The position numbers were made by a program, and so were the translations under genes. Under the pieces are notes generated by a model. That model did no database searches, had not been told where the DNA came from, and worked only from the letters and a program-made list of their open reading frames with translations. This document shows positions 51,174-58,755 of a stretch of 64,000 nucleotides of DNA, in pieces. Location: contig NZ_CP099582.1 of the NCBI RefSeq assembly GCF_024022995.1, positions 806,001 to 870,000 on the forward strand, given 5' to 3'. Position 1 is the first letter of the stretch. Each line of letters starts with the position of its first letter. This DNA is from Thermococcus aggregans (GTDB taxonomy: Archaea; Methanobacteriota_B; Thermococci; Thermococcales; Thermococcaceae).

Positions 51174-51763
51174 GCAATTTTCTCCAGCTCTATTTTTCCT
51201 TCTTTTTGAACAACTCTGTATATCGCGTTCACCCTTCTGAGGCTGCTCGTCATGTCCCTGTAAAGCTCAATAATGAGTTCAAACCTTGCAAGAACGTCAT
51301 CGTTTATTCCAAGCCAGTGCTTTATCTCATCGATTAGGTCTCTCGAAAGGACGAGCGAGGATATTACGAATGGATAGTCGTCAATTATCTTATCAAGCAA
51401 GTACGGGACGTCAATCGTGTGGAGCGTATCTATAACAACGTAATCTGGGTCGAGTTTTCTAATTTCATCTATGACCTCTTTGGTTCTGCTTTTGGTGCTC
51501 TTTTCGTTGAATTCGGTGTTTATTACATGGATGTTCTTTTTAAAGGGCTTGAACTCTCCGTAAGCAGTGACAACGGCTATCTTCCAGTCCTCGGGAATAA
51601 GGTGCATCATAGCTTCGATCAGCTTTGTTTTACCCGCCCTACTCGCTCCAACTACGAGCATGTCTTCCTTCCTTAATAGGGACTCCTTAATAACTTCCAG
51701 CTGGTGTTCACTTATAGTCCCGTATCTCAGAAGATCTTCTGGTGTAAAGATATACACGCCCAT
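51170..51763 (-). CDS. Small stand-alone ATPase resembling the secretion-ATPase core
   Basis: A 197-residue P-loop protein. Walker A is VVGASRAGKTKLIEAMM near residue 36, a Walker B-like YVVIDTLHTID lies near 112, and the opening YGTISEHQLEVIKESLLRKE resembles the segment before the P-loop in VirB11/GspE-like ATPases. It is far shorter than those enzymes and lacks their N-terminal domain, Asp box and His box, so it is either a minimal relative or an independent family. GGTGAG precedes the ATG. It is divergent from EF-1alpha with about 235 bp between. Confidence 0.75.
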   Translation of the reverse strand: MGVYIFTPEDLLRYGTISEHQLEVIKESLLRKEDMLVVGASRAGKTKLIEAMMHLIPEDWKIAVVTAYGEFKPFKKNIHVINTEFNEKSTKSRTKEVIDEIRKLDPDYVVIDTLHTIDVPYLLDKIIDDYPFVISSLVLSRDLIDEIKHWLGINDDVLARFELIIELYRDMTSSLRRVNAIYRVVQKEGKIELEKIA

Positions 51764-51890
51764 TTTTGCTCACCAAAATATATTTGGAGGTTGGAGGTTA
51801 TTAAATTGTTTGTGGATTGCCTCGGTTGAGCATAAATGGGTTTAGTTAATTTTTTAAACCCTAGCTTTTATCCCAACATGAACTCATGAG

Positions 51891-51928
51891 GCTCTCTCAA
51901 AAAATGCGGGTTTCCCGCGTGAGAGAGC
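51891..51928 (+). other. Long hairpin upstream of EF-1alpha
   Basis: GCTCTCTCA (51891-51899) and TGAGAGAGC (51920-51928) are exactly complementary, and GCGGG (51906-51910) and CCCGC (51914-51918) pair inside with a TTT loop. The result is a 14-bp stem with one A-rich asymmetric bulge. A TATA-like TTTTTTAAAC (51850-51859) lies at promoter distance upstream and a second TATA-like CCTTTAAAAACC (51944-51955) lies downstream. It could be a leader element of a longer EF-1alpha transcript, a small RNA, or a barrier to read-through. Confidence 0.55.
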
Positions 51929-51943
51929 TGAGGTTTAGAGAAA

Positions 51944-51955
51944 CCTTTAAAAACC
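51944..51955 (+). promoter_or_regulatory. Proximal EF-1alpha promoter
   Basis: GAAACCTTTAAAAACC contains a BRE/TATA-like element about 50 bases before the EF-1alpha ATG, leaving a leader of 20-25 bases with GGAGGTG. Confidence 0.55.
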
Positions 51956-52000
51956 CACCTTGATGAATAGACTTAGGTATAACTTTGGAGGTGTGTTAAG

Positions 52001-53287
52001 ATGGCAAAGGAGAAGCCACACGTTAATATAGTGTTTATCGGACACGTAGACCACGGAAAGAGTACAACAATCGGTAGATTGCTCTTCGACACCCAAAACA
52101 TCCCAGAGCAGATCATCAAGAAGTTCGAGGAAATGGGTGAAAAGGGTAAGTCATTCAAGTTCGCTTGGGTCATGGACAGACTCAAGGAAGAGAGAGAAAG
52201 AGGTATTACAATTGACGTTGCCCACACCAAGTTCGAGACTCCACACAGGTACATTACCATTATCGACGCTCCAGGTCACAGAGACTTCGTTAAGAACATG
52301 ATTACAGGTGCCAGCCAGGCTGACGCTGCAGTTCTCGTCGTCGCCGCCACAGACGGTGTCATGCCACAGACAAAGGAGCACGCATTCCTTGCAAGAACAC
52401 TCGGTATCAACCACATAATCGTTGCAATTAACAAGATGGACATGGTCAACTACGACGAGAAGAGATTCAAGGAAGTTGCGGCTCAAGTCGAGAAGCTTCT
52501 CAAGATGCTCGGCTACAAGAACTTCCCAATCATCCCAATCAGCGCTTGGGAAGGCGACAACGTAGTTAAGAAGAGCGACAAGATGCCCTGGTACAACGGC
52601 CCAACACTCTTCGAGGCTCTTGACCAGATCCCAGAGCCAGAGAAGCCAGTTGACAAGCCACTCAGAATCCCAATCCAGGATGTTTACTCAATTAAGGGTG
52701 TCGGTACAGTCCCAGTCGGTAGAGTTGAAACCGGAAGACTTAGGGTTGGAGACGTAGTCATCTTCGAGCCAGCATCAACAATCTTCCACAAGCCAATACA
52801 AGGTGAAGTTAAGAGCATTGAGATGCACCACGAGCCACTTGAGGAAGCTCTCCCAGGTGACAACATTGGTTTCAACGTCAGAGGTGTTAGCAAGAACGAC
52901 ATAAAGAGAGGTGACGTTGCTGGACACACAACCAACCCACCAACAGTCGTCAGACCAAAGGACACCTTCAAGGCCCAGATCATCGTTCTCAACCACCCAA
53001 CAGCTATTACAATTGGTTACACACCAGTCCTCCACGCTCACACCACACAGGTTGCAGTTAGATTCGAGCAACTCTTAGCCAAGCTCGACCCAAGAACAGG
53101 TAACATCGTTGAAGAGAACCCACAATTCATCAAGACCGGTGACTCAGCTATCGTTGTCCTCAGACCAACCAAGCCAATGGTCATCGAGCCAGTCAAGGAG
53201 ATACCACAGCTCGGTAGATTCGCTATCAGAGACATGGGTCAAACAGTCGCAGCAGGTATGGTTATATCCATCCAGAAGGGCGAGTGA
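52001..53287 (+). CDS. tuf: Translation elongation factor 1-alpha
   Basis: A 428-residue GTPase that carries aminoacyl-tRNA to the ribosome. GTP motifs are GHVDHGKST (residues 14-22), DAPGHRDF and NKMD; the two beta-barrel domains follow ([11 protein letters not shown], and [20 protein letters not shown]). Codon use is biased toward C-ending and AGA codons, as in highly expressed genes of this DNA. GGAGGTG precedes the ATG. It is followed by uS10 and tRNA-Ser on the same strand. Confidence 0.98.
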   Translation: MAKEKPHVNIVFIGHVDHGKSTTIGRLLFDTQNIPEQIIKKFEEMGEKGKSFKFAWVMDRLKEERERGITIDVAHTKFETPHRYITIIDAPGHRDFVKNMITGASQADAAVLVVAATDGVMPQTKEHAFLARTLGINHIIVAINKMDMVNYDEKRFKEVAAQVEKLLKMLGYKNFPIIPISAWEGDNVVKKSDKMPWYNGPTLFEALDQIPEPEKPVDKPLRIPIQDVYSIKGVGTVPVGRVETGRLRVGDVVIFEPASTIFHKPIQGEVKSIEMHHEPLEEALPGDNIGFNVRGVSKNDIKRGDVAGHTTNPPTVVRPKDTFKAQIIVLNHPTAITIGYTPVLHAHTTQVAVRFEQLLAKLDPRTGNIVEENPQFIKTGDSAIVVLRPTKPMVIEPVKEIPQLGRFAIRDMGQTVAAGMVISIQKGE

Positions 53288-53357
53288 AGACCCTTCTTTA
53301 GTATTTTCCCTTTAAATTATTACTTTATTTCCGCCAGAGCATAAAGAGGTGGCAAGA

Positions 53358-53666
53358 ATGCAAAAAGCAAGAATTAAGCTCGCGAGCACAAACATAAGTG
53401 CTCTTAATGATGTTACAGACCAGATCAAGCAAATTGCAGAGAGAACAGGAGTCAGAATGAGCGGCCCAATCCCACTTCCAACTAAGAGGATAAGGATAAC
53501 AACAAGGAAGAGCCCAGATGGAGAGGGAAGTGCAACTTTTGATAGATTTGAACTTAGAGTTCACAAGAGGCTCATAGACATCGAAGCCGATGAGAGGGCC
53601 ATGAGACAAATCATGAGAATTCGCGTTCCTGAAGATGTGACAATCGAAATTGAGCTCATCTCATGA
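53358..53666 (+). CDS. rps10: Small ribosomal subunit protein uS10
   Basis: A 102-residue S10 protein: [20 protein letters not shown] at the start and [13 protein letters not shown]-type hairpin region followed by [13 protein letters not shown] at the end. It sits in the 30S head. The ATG at 53358 follows GAGGTGG; an in-frame upstream codon at 53349 overlaps that site. It is encoded 70 bases after EF-1alpha, the common archaeal order. Confidence 0.96.
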   Translation: MQKARIKLASTNISALNDVTDQIKQIAERTGVRMSGPIPLPTKRIRITTRKSPDGEGSATFDRFELRVHKRLIDIEADERAMRQIMRIRVPEDVTIEIELIS

Positions 53667-53683
53667 CTCTCATTATTTTTAGC

Positions 53684-53771
53684 GCCGGGGTAGCCTAGCC
53701 TGGGAAGGCGCGGGCCTGGAGAGCCCGTGGGCGTCAAGCCCGCCAGGGTTCAAATCCCTGCCCCGGCGCCA
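53684..53771 (+). tRNA. tRNA-Ser (GGA anticodon)
   Basis: Acceptor arms GCCGGGG and CCCCGGC pair, with discriminator G and encoded CCA. The anticodon arm is CGGGC-CTGGAGA-GCCCG (anticodon GGA). The long variable arm (GGGCGTCAAGCCC) marks a class II tRNA. It begins 17 bases after uS10 and is probably cotranscribed with it. Confidence 0.96.
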
Positions 53772-53818
53772 ACACCCTTATAAACTTCTTCTTCTCATCT
53801 CCTTTGGTGAATAAAGCA

Positions 53819-54157
53819 ATGGAGGACTACCTCAAGCTTATCCCCAAGAGAAATGATGAAATTGAATTAAAGAAAATTGAAGGCAAATACTATCTCTTAA
53901 TCCCCATGAAATCCAAACTGGACTTTCTAGCAAGAAAGCTTCATGAAGATTACAGAAGGATAGAACTCGACGAGATAAGTGTCTTTGTATGGGAACTTTG
54001 TGACGGCACAAGAACAATAGAACAAATAGGGAAAAAACTAAAGGAGAAATTTGGAGAAAGTGTTGAACCTCTCTACGAAAGGCTCATAACATTTATTCTC
54101 GAGTTGTACAAGAGAAACCTTATACTTCTGGGTGGATGGGATGAACAAAGAGACTGA
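53819..54157 (+). CDS. PqqD-like protein
   Basis: A 112-residue protein resembling the PqqD/RiPP-recognition fold: RRIELDEISVFVWELCDGTR followed by TIEQIGKKLKEKFG. In peptide-modifying operons PqqD domains bind leader peptides for radical SAM enzymes. No precursor peptide or radical SAM partner is adjacent here, so it probably has a different job. The ATG at 53819 follows GGTGA. Its last 17 bases overlap the transporter gene. Confidence 0.78.
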   Translation: MEDYLKLIPKRNDEIELKKIEGKYYLLIPMKSKLDFLARKLHEDYRRIELDEISVFVWELCDGTRTIEQIGKKLKEKFGESVEPLYERLITFILELYKRNLILLGGWDEQRD

Positions 54158-54992
54158 AGGGACCCTTTTAGCCCTTCTTGGTATGCTTCTTTACGGACTG
54201 GAACCGGTGGTAATTAAGGCAAACCCTGCAAATCCAATGAGCTTTGCGGCGTTTTCTGCACTCATAGCATCTTTAATACTCTGGCCAATCGTTTTACTCA
54301 CCTCCAGCTGGAGAGAAGCAAAAGAAAATCCCCAATACATCCCAAAGGCGTTTTTAGTAGGGGTATTTGGCACTGCACTGGCTTATATATCCTACTCCTA
54401 TGGGGCTCAACTAAGCACCGCAATAAACGCCTCTCTCATAACAAGAGCGGAAGTTCTCTTCTCATTTGTCCTCGCGTATATTTTCCTGAAGGAGAAGATA
54501 ACCAAAGAGCAACTCTTCTGGTCATTCTCAATCCTTACTGGGTTATTTCTGGTAATAACGCAGGGAAGAACAATAATTCCGAGGAAAGGAGATTTCCTTC
54601 TCTTACTAGTTCCTCTATTCTGGCAGAGCGGGCATGTGATAGCAAAAAAACTTCCATACAGCCCGTTTCTTATAGCAGCTTTTAGAAATACCTTTGGGGG
54701 CTTCCTGCTCTTTTTGCTTGCACTTCCATTCGGACTTGAGTTCTCAAAGATTGCCATAGCCGAGGGCATAATACTCTCCTTTGGCCAAGTGATATGGTAC
54801 CTCGCAATAAAGCGAATAAACCTCTCAAAGGCAACAGCTATAATAACTCCTGCACCGGCTGTTGCTATAGGGATTGCAATTCTCATGGGGGAGAAGTTTA
54901 CCCTTTATCATCTCGCAGGGTTCATTCTCATAACTCTTGGAACCTTCATGGTCAGCAGAATTAAAAGCGAATTAAAAGAGCCTGCTCAATAG
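54141..54992 (+). CDS. EamA/DMT-family transporter
   Basis: A 283-residue membrane protein with ten predicted helices in two EamA repeats; the first ends around LAYIFLKEKITKEQLFWS and the second around IGIAILMGEKFTLYHLAGFI, the usual duplicated signature. It is likely an exporter of amino acids or other small metabolites. The ATG at 54141 follows GGGTGGATGGG. It is translationally coupled to the PqqD-like gene and overlaps the convergent aminotransferase gene by 21 bases. Confidence 0.88.
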   Translation: MNKETEGTLLALLGMLLYGLEPVVIKANPANPMSFAAFSALIASLILWPIVLLTSSWREAKENPQYIPKAFLVGVFGTALAYISYSYGAQLSTAINASLITRAEVLFSFVLAYIFLKEKITKEQLFWSFSILTGLFLVITQGRTIIPRKGDFLLLLVPLFWQSGHVIAKKLPYSPFLIAAFRNTFGGFLLFLLALPFGLEFSKIAIAEGIILSFGQVIWYLAIKRINLSKATAIITPAPAVAIGIAILMGEKFTLYHLAGFILITLGTFMVSRIKSELKEPAQ

Positions 54993-56036
54993 CTCCTCTG
55001 CCTTTTCTGGAACCCTAAGGCGCACGTAAGAATCGTCCAAAGGTTTGAAGACTGAGCCTCTCACAGTCAATATTTTCTTTTGAAGGAAATAGTGATAAGT
55101 ATCCCCGGAGCCCCACAGAAGCATTATTGGAGTCTGCATGTGAGTTTCGGCTATTTGAAATTCTTTCTTAAGAGCATTGATAATTTTCTTTTTTATGAGA
55201 GCTATCCGTTTTCTGCTTTCATTTAGAAATTTTTCATCGTTAAGTGCTTCAACCGCCAAGATCTCTCCAATCTTGCTTATTGGAAATGGCAAATCAACCT
55301 TTCTATAAAGCTCTCTGAGATCCTGGTCTTTTATAACGGCGTAGCCTACCCTCATGGATGCCAATCCAAAGCCCTTCGAAAAAGAGCGTATAACTATCAG
55401 ATTGTCGTAATCAAGGTTTATCGCTGACTCTTCTTTTTCAATAAAGCCCCCATAGGCTTCATCTACCAGAACCAAGACCTCTTTTCTCTCGGCCTCTTGA
55501 ACAATTTCCTCAACTTCTCTGAGCCTTAACGCCTGTCCAGTGGGATTGTGGGGATTATCAAGGTAAAAAAGAGAATAATCCGAATTAAGAGCATTTACGA
55601 CTTCACCAACATCAATTTTAAATCTGTTTTCTTTTTGTAGGGGGACCGCTTCATAAAACCCTCCCATAGCAAGTACATCGCTTATATACCTTGTATATTG
55701 CGGAGAAACTCCCAGAACTTTGTAGCCTTGAGTTATAACAAACTTGTTCACCTTTTCAAAGCATCCAATGCTTCCAGCGCCGAAGAAAATGCTCTCCTTA
55801 TCTATGTCCCAGTAATCGGCGAGAGCATTTCTGAGATGACTATATCTCACATCCGGATATGCAGAGAGATCTATATCCAAGTTTTTCAGCTTTTCTTTTA
55901 CCTTTTCGGAGGTTCCAAATGGATTTGTACCAAGGGAGCAGTCAAGGAATCCTGACCCAGTTTCAATTTTGTCTGCATAACCTCCGGGCACTTCGAGAGT
56001 GAAAAGTTCTCCACGGACTTTAAAGCTCTTCTTCAC
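54972..56036 (-). CDS. Class I/II aminotransferase, HisC/CobD-like
   Basis: A 354-residue PLP enzyme. The aldimine Lys is in [18 protein letters not shown] (about residue 220), with DNPHNPTGQ and [10 protein letters not shown] upstream. Length and the opening [20 protein letters not shown] resemble histidinol-phosphate aminotransferase and threonine-phosphate decarboxylase; neither his nor cob genes are nearby, so the substrate is open. It overlaps PanB by 17 bases, suggesting coupling with it. Confidence 0.87.
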   Translation of the reverse strand: MKKSFKVRGELFTLEVPGGYADKIETGSGFLDCSLGTNPFGTSEKVKEKLKNLDIDLSAYPDVRYSHLRNALADYWDIDKESIFFGAGSIGCFEKVNKFVITQGYKVLGVSPQYTRYISDVLAMGGFYEAVPLQKENRFKIDVGEVVNALNSDYSLFYLDNPHNPTGQALRLREVEEIVQEAERKEVLVLVDEAYGGFIEKEESAINLDYDNLIVIRSFSKGFGLASMRVGYAVIKDQDLRELYRKVDLPFPISKIGEILAVEALNDEKFLNESRKRIALIKKKIINALKKEFQIAETHMQTPIMLLWGSGDTYHYFLQKKILTVRGSVFKPLDDSYVRLRVPEKAEELLSRLF

Positions 56037-56895
56037 TAACCTCCTCTCCCAATAGACGCTCTATAACTTTTCTTCTCTTCTTTTCAAACTCTTCCTTATC
56101 GAGGAACTCCCAATAATGTTCCCTGCCTGGGAATTTGCCCTCTTTGACTTCACTCCTATAGACCTCAAGCGCCTGCTGAATTATGCTCCTTAAATTCGCA
56201 TATTTCTTTACAAAGGGCGGTACATGCTCATAAATTCCGAGAAGGTCGTGCCACACCAAAACCTGACCGTCTACATGAGGGCCGGAACCAATCCCTATTG
56301 TTGGTATTTTGACTTCCTCAGTTACCAACTTAGCAACATCCGCCAGAACAAACTCCAAAACGATTGCAAAGGCTCCCGCCTTTTCCAATGCCTTTGCGTC
56401 CCTAAGTATCTCTTCTATCTCTTCCTCGGTCTCCCCTACTATGCGGTATCCACCCAAGCGAAGGTATCTTTGAGGAGTCAAGCCAGTATGTCCCATGACA
56501 GGTATTCCTGCTCTAACGAGCTTTTTAACGAGCTTCCTGTGGTCATAGCCTCCTTCAATTTTCACTGCATTAGCACCAGCCTGAATCAACCGAGCAGCGT
56601 TTCTCATACCCTCTTCTACGGTTACTTCATAACTCATAAATGGCATGTCAGCCAGAACGAGCCCCCTTTTAACGGCCTTTGCAACTGCCCTCGTGTGATA
56701 TACCATCTGTTCCATTGTTACGTTGAGAGTGTTTTGTTCACCATAAACTACCATACCAAGAGAATCTCCAACAAAAATAATGTCGATCTTAGCTTTATCT
56801 GCCAGAAGAGCTGATGGATAATCATATGCAGTGACCATTGTGATTTTTTCCTTTCCTTTCATTTCCATAATCTTCTTTGGTGTTATCTCTCTCAT
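56020..56895 (-). CDS. panB: 3-methyl-2-oxobutanoate hydroxymethyltransferase
   Basis: A 291-residue ketopantoate-forming enzyme of coenzyme A synthesis. Metal/substrate motifs are [48 protein letters not shown] and [15 protein letters not shown]. The C-terminus is about 25 residues longer than bacterial PanB and ends in a charged helix. The Thermococcus kodakarensis enzyme is known to be inhibited by CoA, so feedback control here is plausible. Confidence 0.95.
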   Translation of the reverse strand: MREITPKKIMEMKGKEKITMVTAYDYPSALLADKAKIDIIFVGDSLGMVVYGEQNTLNVTMEQMVYHTRAVAKAVKRGLVLADMPFMSYEVTVEEGMRNAARLIQAGANAVKIEGGYDHRKLVKKLVRAGIPVMGHTGLTPQRYLRLGGYRIVGETEEEIEEILRDAKALEKAGAFAIVLEFVLADVAKLVTEEVKIPTIGIGSGPHVDGQVLVWHDLLGIYEHVPPFVKKYANLRSIIQQALEVYRSEVKEGKFPGREHYWEFLDKEEFEKKRRKVIERLLGEEVSEEEL

Positions 56896-56952
56896 GGCAA
56901 ATCCCCTAAAGCCTAATAAACTTGGAAGAATATTAACCTATCGGGTGAGAGA

Positions 56953-57378
56953 ATGAAGAGGTGGGAGCACTTTGAACACACTGCGGATATTGGGATAAGA
57001 GGGTACGGTGATACTCTTGAAGAGGCTTTTGAAGCTGTTGCAATAGCACTTTTTGATGTGATGGTTGACGTAAGAAAAGTGGAAAAGAAAGAAGTGAGAG
57101 AAATCGAGGTCGAGGGAGAAGACCTATATTCTTTACTTTACAACTTCCTTGAAGAACTCCTAATTCTTCATGACACAGAAGGGCTCGTATTTGTAGACTT
57201 TGACGTCAAGATAGAGAAAACCGATAAGGGATACAAGTTGAAAGCAAAGGCCTACGGAGAGAAACTAAGCGAAAAACACGAACCAAAAGAGGAAGTCAAA
57301 GCTATAACCTACCATGAAATGGAGATAAAACAGCTCCCCAATGGAGAATGGATGGCACAGCTTGTTCCGGATATCTGA
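56953..57378 (+). CDS. Archease
   Basis: A 141-residue archease with the family opening [16 protein letters not shown] (metal-binding Asp) and closing [19 protein letters not shown]. Archease activates RtcB by speeding guanylylation and allows multiple turnovers; in Pyrococcus it also tunes the neighbouring tRNA m5C methyltransferase. Both partners are within 5 kb here: the methyltransferase starts nine bases after this gene and RtcB is two genes further on. Confidence 0.95.
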   Translation: MKRWEHFEHTADIGIRGYGDTLEEAFEAVAIALFDVMVDVRKVEKKEVREIEVEGEDLYSLLYNFLEELLILHDTEGLVFVDFDVKIEKTDKGYKLKAKAYGEKLSEKHEPKEEVKAITYHEMEIKQLPNGEWMAQLVPDI

Positions 57379-57387
57379 GGTGGTTAA

Positions 57388-58302
57388 ATGGAAGAGGTCT
57401 CCAAGATAAACAAGGCATTCTACGAGAGATACCAAAGACTGGACGACGGAAAAGAGTTCTGGGAGTTCATGATGGCACCTTTAAGGCAGAGCATAAGAAT
57501 CAACACTTTAAAAGCTCCCTTAGAATACGTCAAGGCAAGATTAGAGGAGAGGTATGAGCTCGAACCAATCCCTTGGGTAAAGGAAGGCTTCTTTATCAAT
57601 ACAAGGGACTTTGGGGAGATGATAGAATACGCCCTTGGGTTGGTTTTCCCCCAAGAAGCCTCATCGATGATACCGCCTGTGGTTTTGGAACCCAAACCGG
57701 GAGAACTTGTCCTCGACATGGCAGCTGCTCCAGGAGCTAAAACAACCCAAATAGCACAGTATATGGAGAATGAAGGGTGCATAATAGCGAATGATTTAAA
57801 AAGATGGCGGGCTAATATTTTAATAGCAAACCTAAACCGATTTGGAGTGCTTAACACAGAGGTTACCGTCAAAGATGGCACGTACTTTTCACGATTCGAA
57901 AATACATTCGACAAAATACTTCTCGATGCACCCTGCTCAAGTGTGGGAATGATAAGAAAGAGCTTCAAATTCCTAAGGGACTGGAGCATGAAGAAAGTTA
58001 TACGGTATTCCAACATTCAGAAAAAGTTGATAATCGCCGCCTACAAAGCCCTAAAGCCCGGTGGGACTTTGGTATATTCCACCTGTACCATAGACCCCCT
58101 CGAAAACGAAGAAGTCGTTGACTATCTCCTAACCAAAACCGACGCCAAACTGGGGAAAATCAAGCTGCCTCTAAAGTCAACGCCACCTGTTTTGGAGTTT
58201 GAAGGAAGGAAGTACTCCGAGGAGGTGAGAAAGTGTCTTCGCATTCATCCACAGGACAACAACACGGAAGCATTCTTTGTAGCGAAGATAAGGAAGCCAT
58301 GA
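57388..58302 (+). CDS. RNA (cytosine-C5)-methyltransferase, NOL1/NOP2/Sun family
   Basis: A 304-residue methyltransferase. Motif I LVLDMAAAPGAKTTQIAQYM, motif IV DAPCSSVG and motif VI VYSTCTIDPLENEEVV are complete; the two catalytic Cys are in DAPCSS and YSTCTI. Residues 1-80 form the RRM-like N-terminal domain. It likely makes m5C in tRNA (its Pyrococcus counterpart next to archease does). It overlaps the next gene by four bases. Confidence 0.94.
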   Translation: MEEVSKINKAFYERYQRLDDGKEFWEFMMAPLRQSIRINTLKAPLEYVKARLEERYELEPIPWVKEGFFINTRDFGEMIEYALGLVFPQEASSMIPPVVLEPKPGELVLDMAAAPGAKTTQIAQYMENEGCIIANDLKRWRANILIANLNRFGVLNTEVTVKDGTYFSRFENTFDKILLDAPCSSVGMIRKSFKFLRDWSMKKVIRYSNIQKKLIIAAYKALKPGGTLVYSTCTIDPLENEEVVDYLLTKTDAKLGKIKLPLKSTPPVLEFEGRKYSEEVRKCLRIHPQDNNTEAFFVAKIRKP

Positions 58303-58706
58303 GCAAAAAAGTTAAAGAAATGCTGTTAGGGCAGTACGGCTACGCCCCAGAAGATTTAATTTTTGAGGTAAAAAGAAGCAGAAGAGTTTATGCCTATAAG
58401 CCATGTGAATTTGACCCAAAAACTCGCACAGATAGAGGGGTCTATTTTGGAAAAATTGAAAGTGATGGAATAAGATTAACAATAGAAGGAAGCTTCTTGG
58501 TCGGCCCAAAAGCTACGAAAAATGTTGTTGAAGTTTGTGAAGAAGAAGCAAAACGTTGGCTAAGCGGAGAAGACCTGAACATCCCAACTGAAGCGAGAGG
58601 ATGGGTAATACTAAAATGGGGACTCTACTACCTTGGCTGCGGAAAAGCAAAAGACGGTATTATCAAAAATTATGTGCCAAAAGAAAGGAGAATAAGCCTC
58701 GAATAA
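58299..58706 (+). CDS. PUA-like RNA-binding protein, m5C methyltransferase accessory
   Basis: A 135-residue protein that resembles the C-terminal PUA-type domain fused to NOL1/NOP2/Sun methyltransferases in other organisms (GVYFGKIESDGIRLTIEGSF, then EARGWVILKWGLYYLGCG). Here it is a separate gene coupled by an ATGA overlap to the methyltransferase. It probably positions RNA for the enzyme. The ATG at 58299 is used; a longer reading lies wholly inside the upstream gene. Confidence 0.82.
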   Translation: MSKKVKEMLLGQYGYAPEDLIFEVKRSRRVYAYKPCEFDPKTRTDRGVYFGKIESDGIRLTIEGSFLVGPKATKNVVEVCEEEAKRWLSGEDLNIPTEARGWVILKWGLYYLGCGKAKDGIIKNYVPKERRISLE

Positions 58707-58755
58707 CGCAATCTTTTAAAATTTTGAAAAATATTTAGGTTATGGGGGTGAGGGG

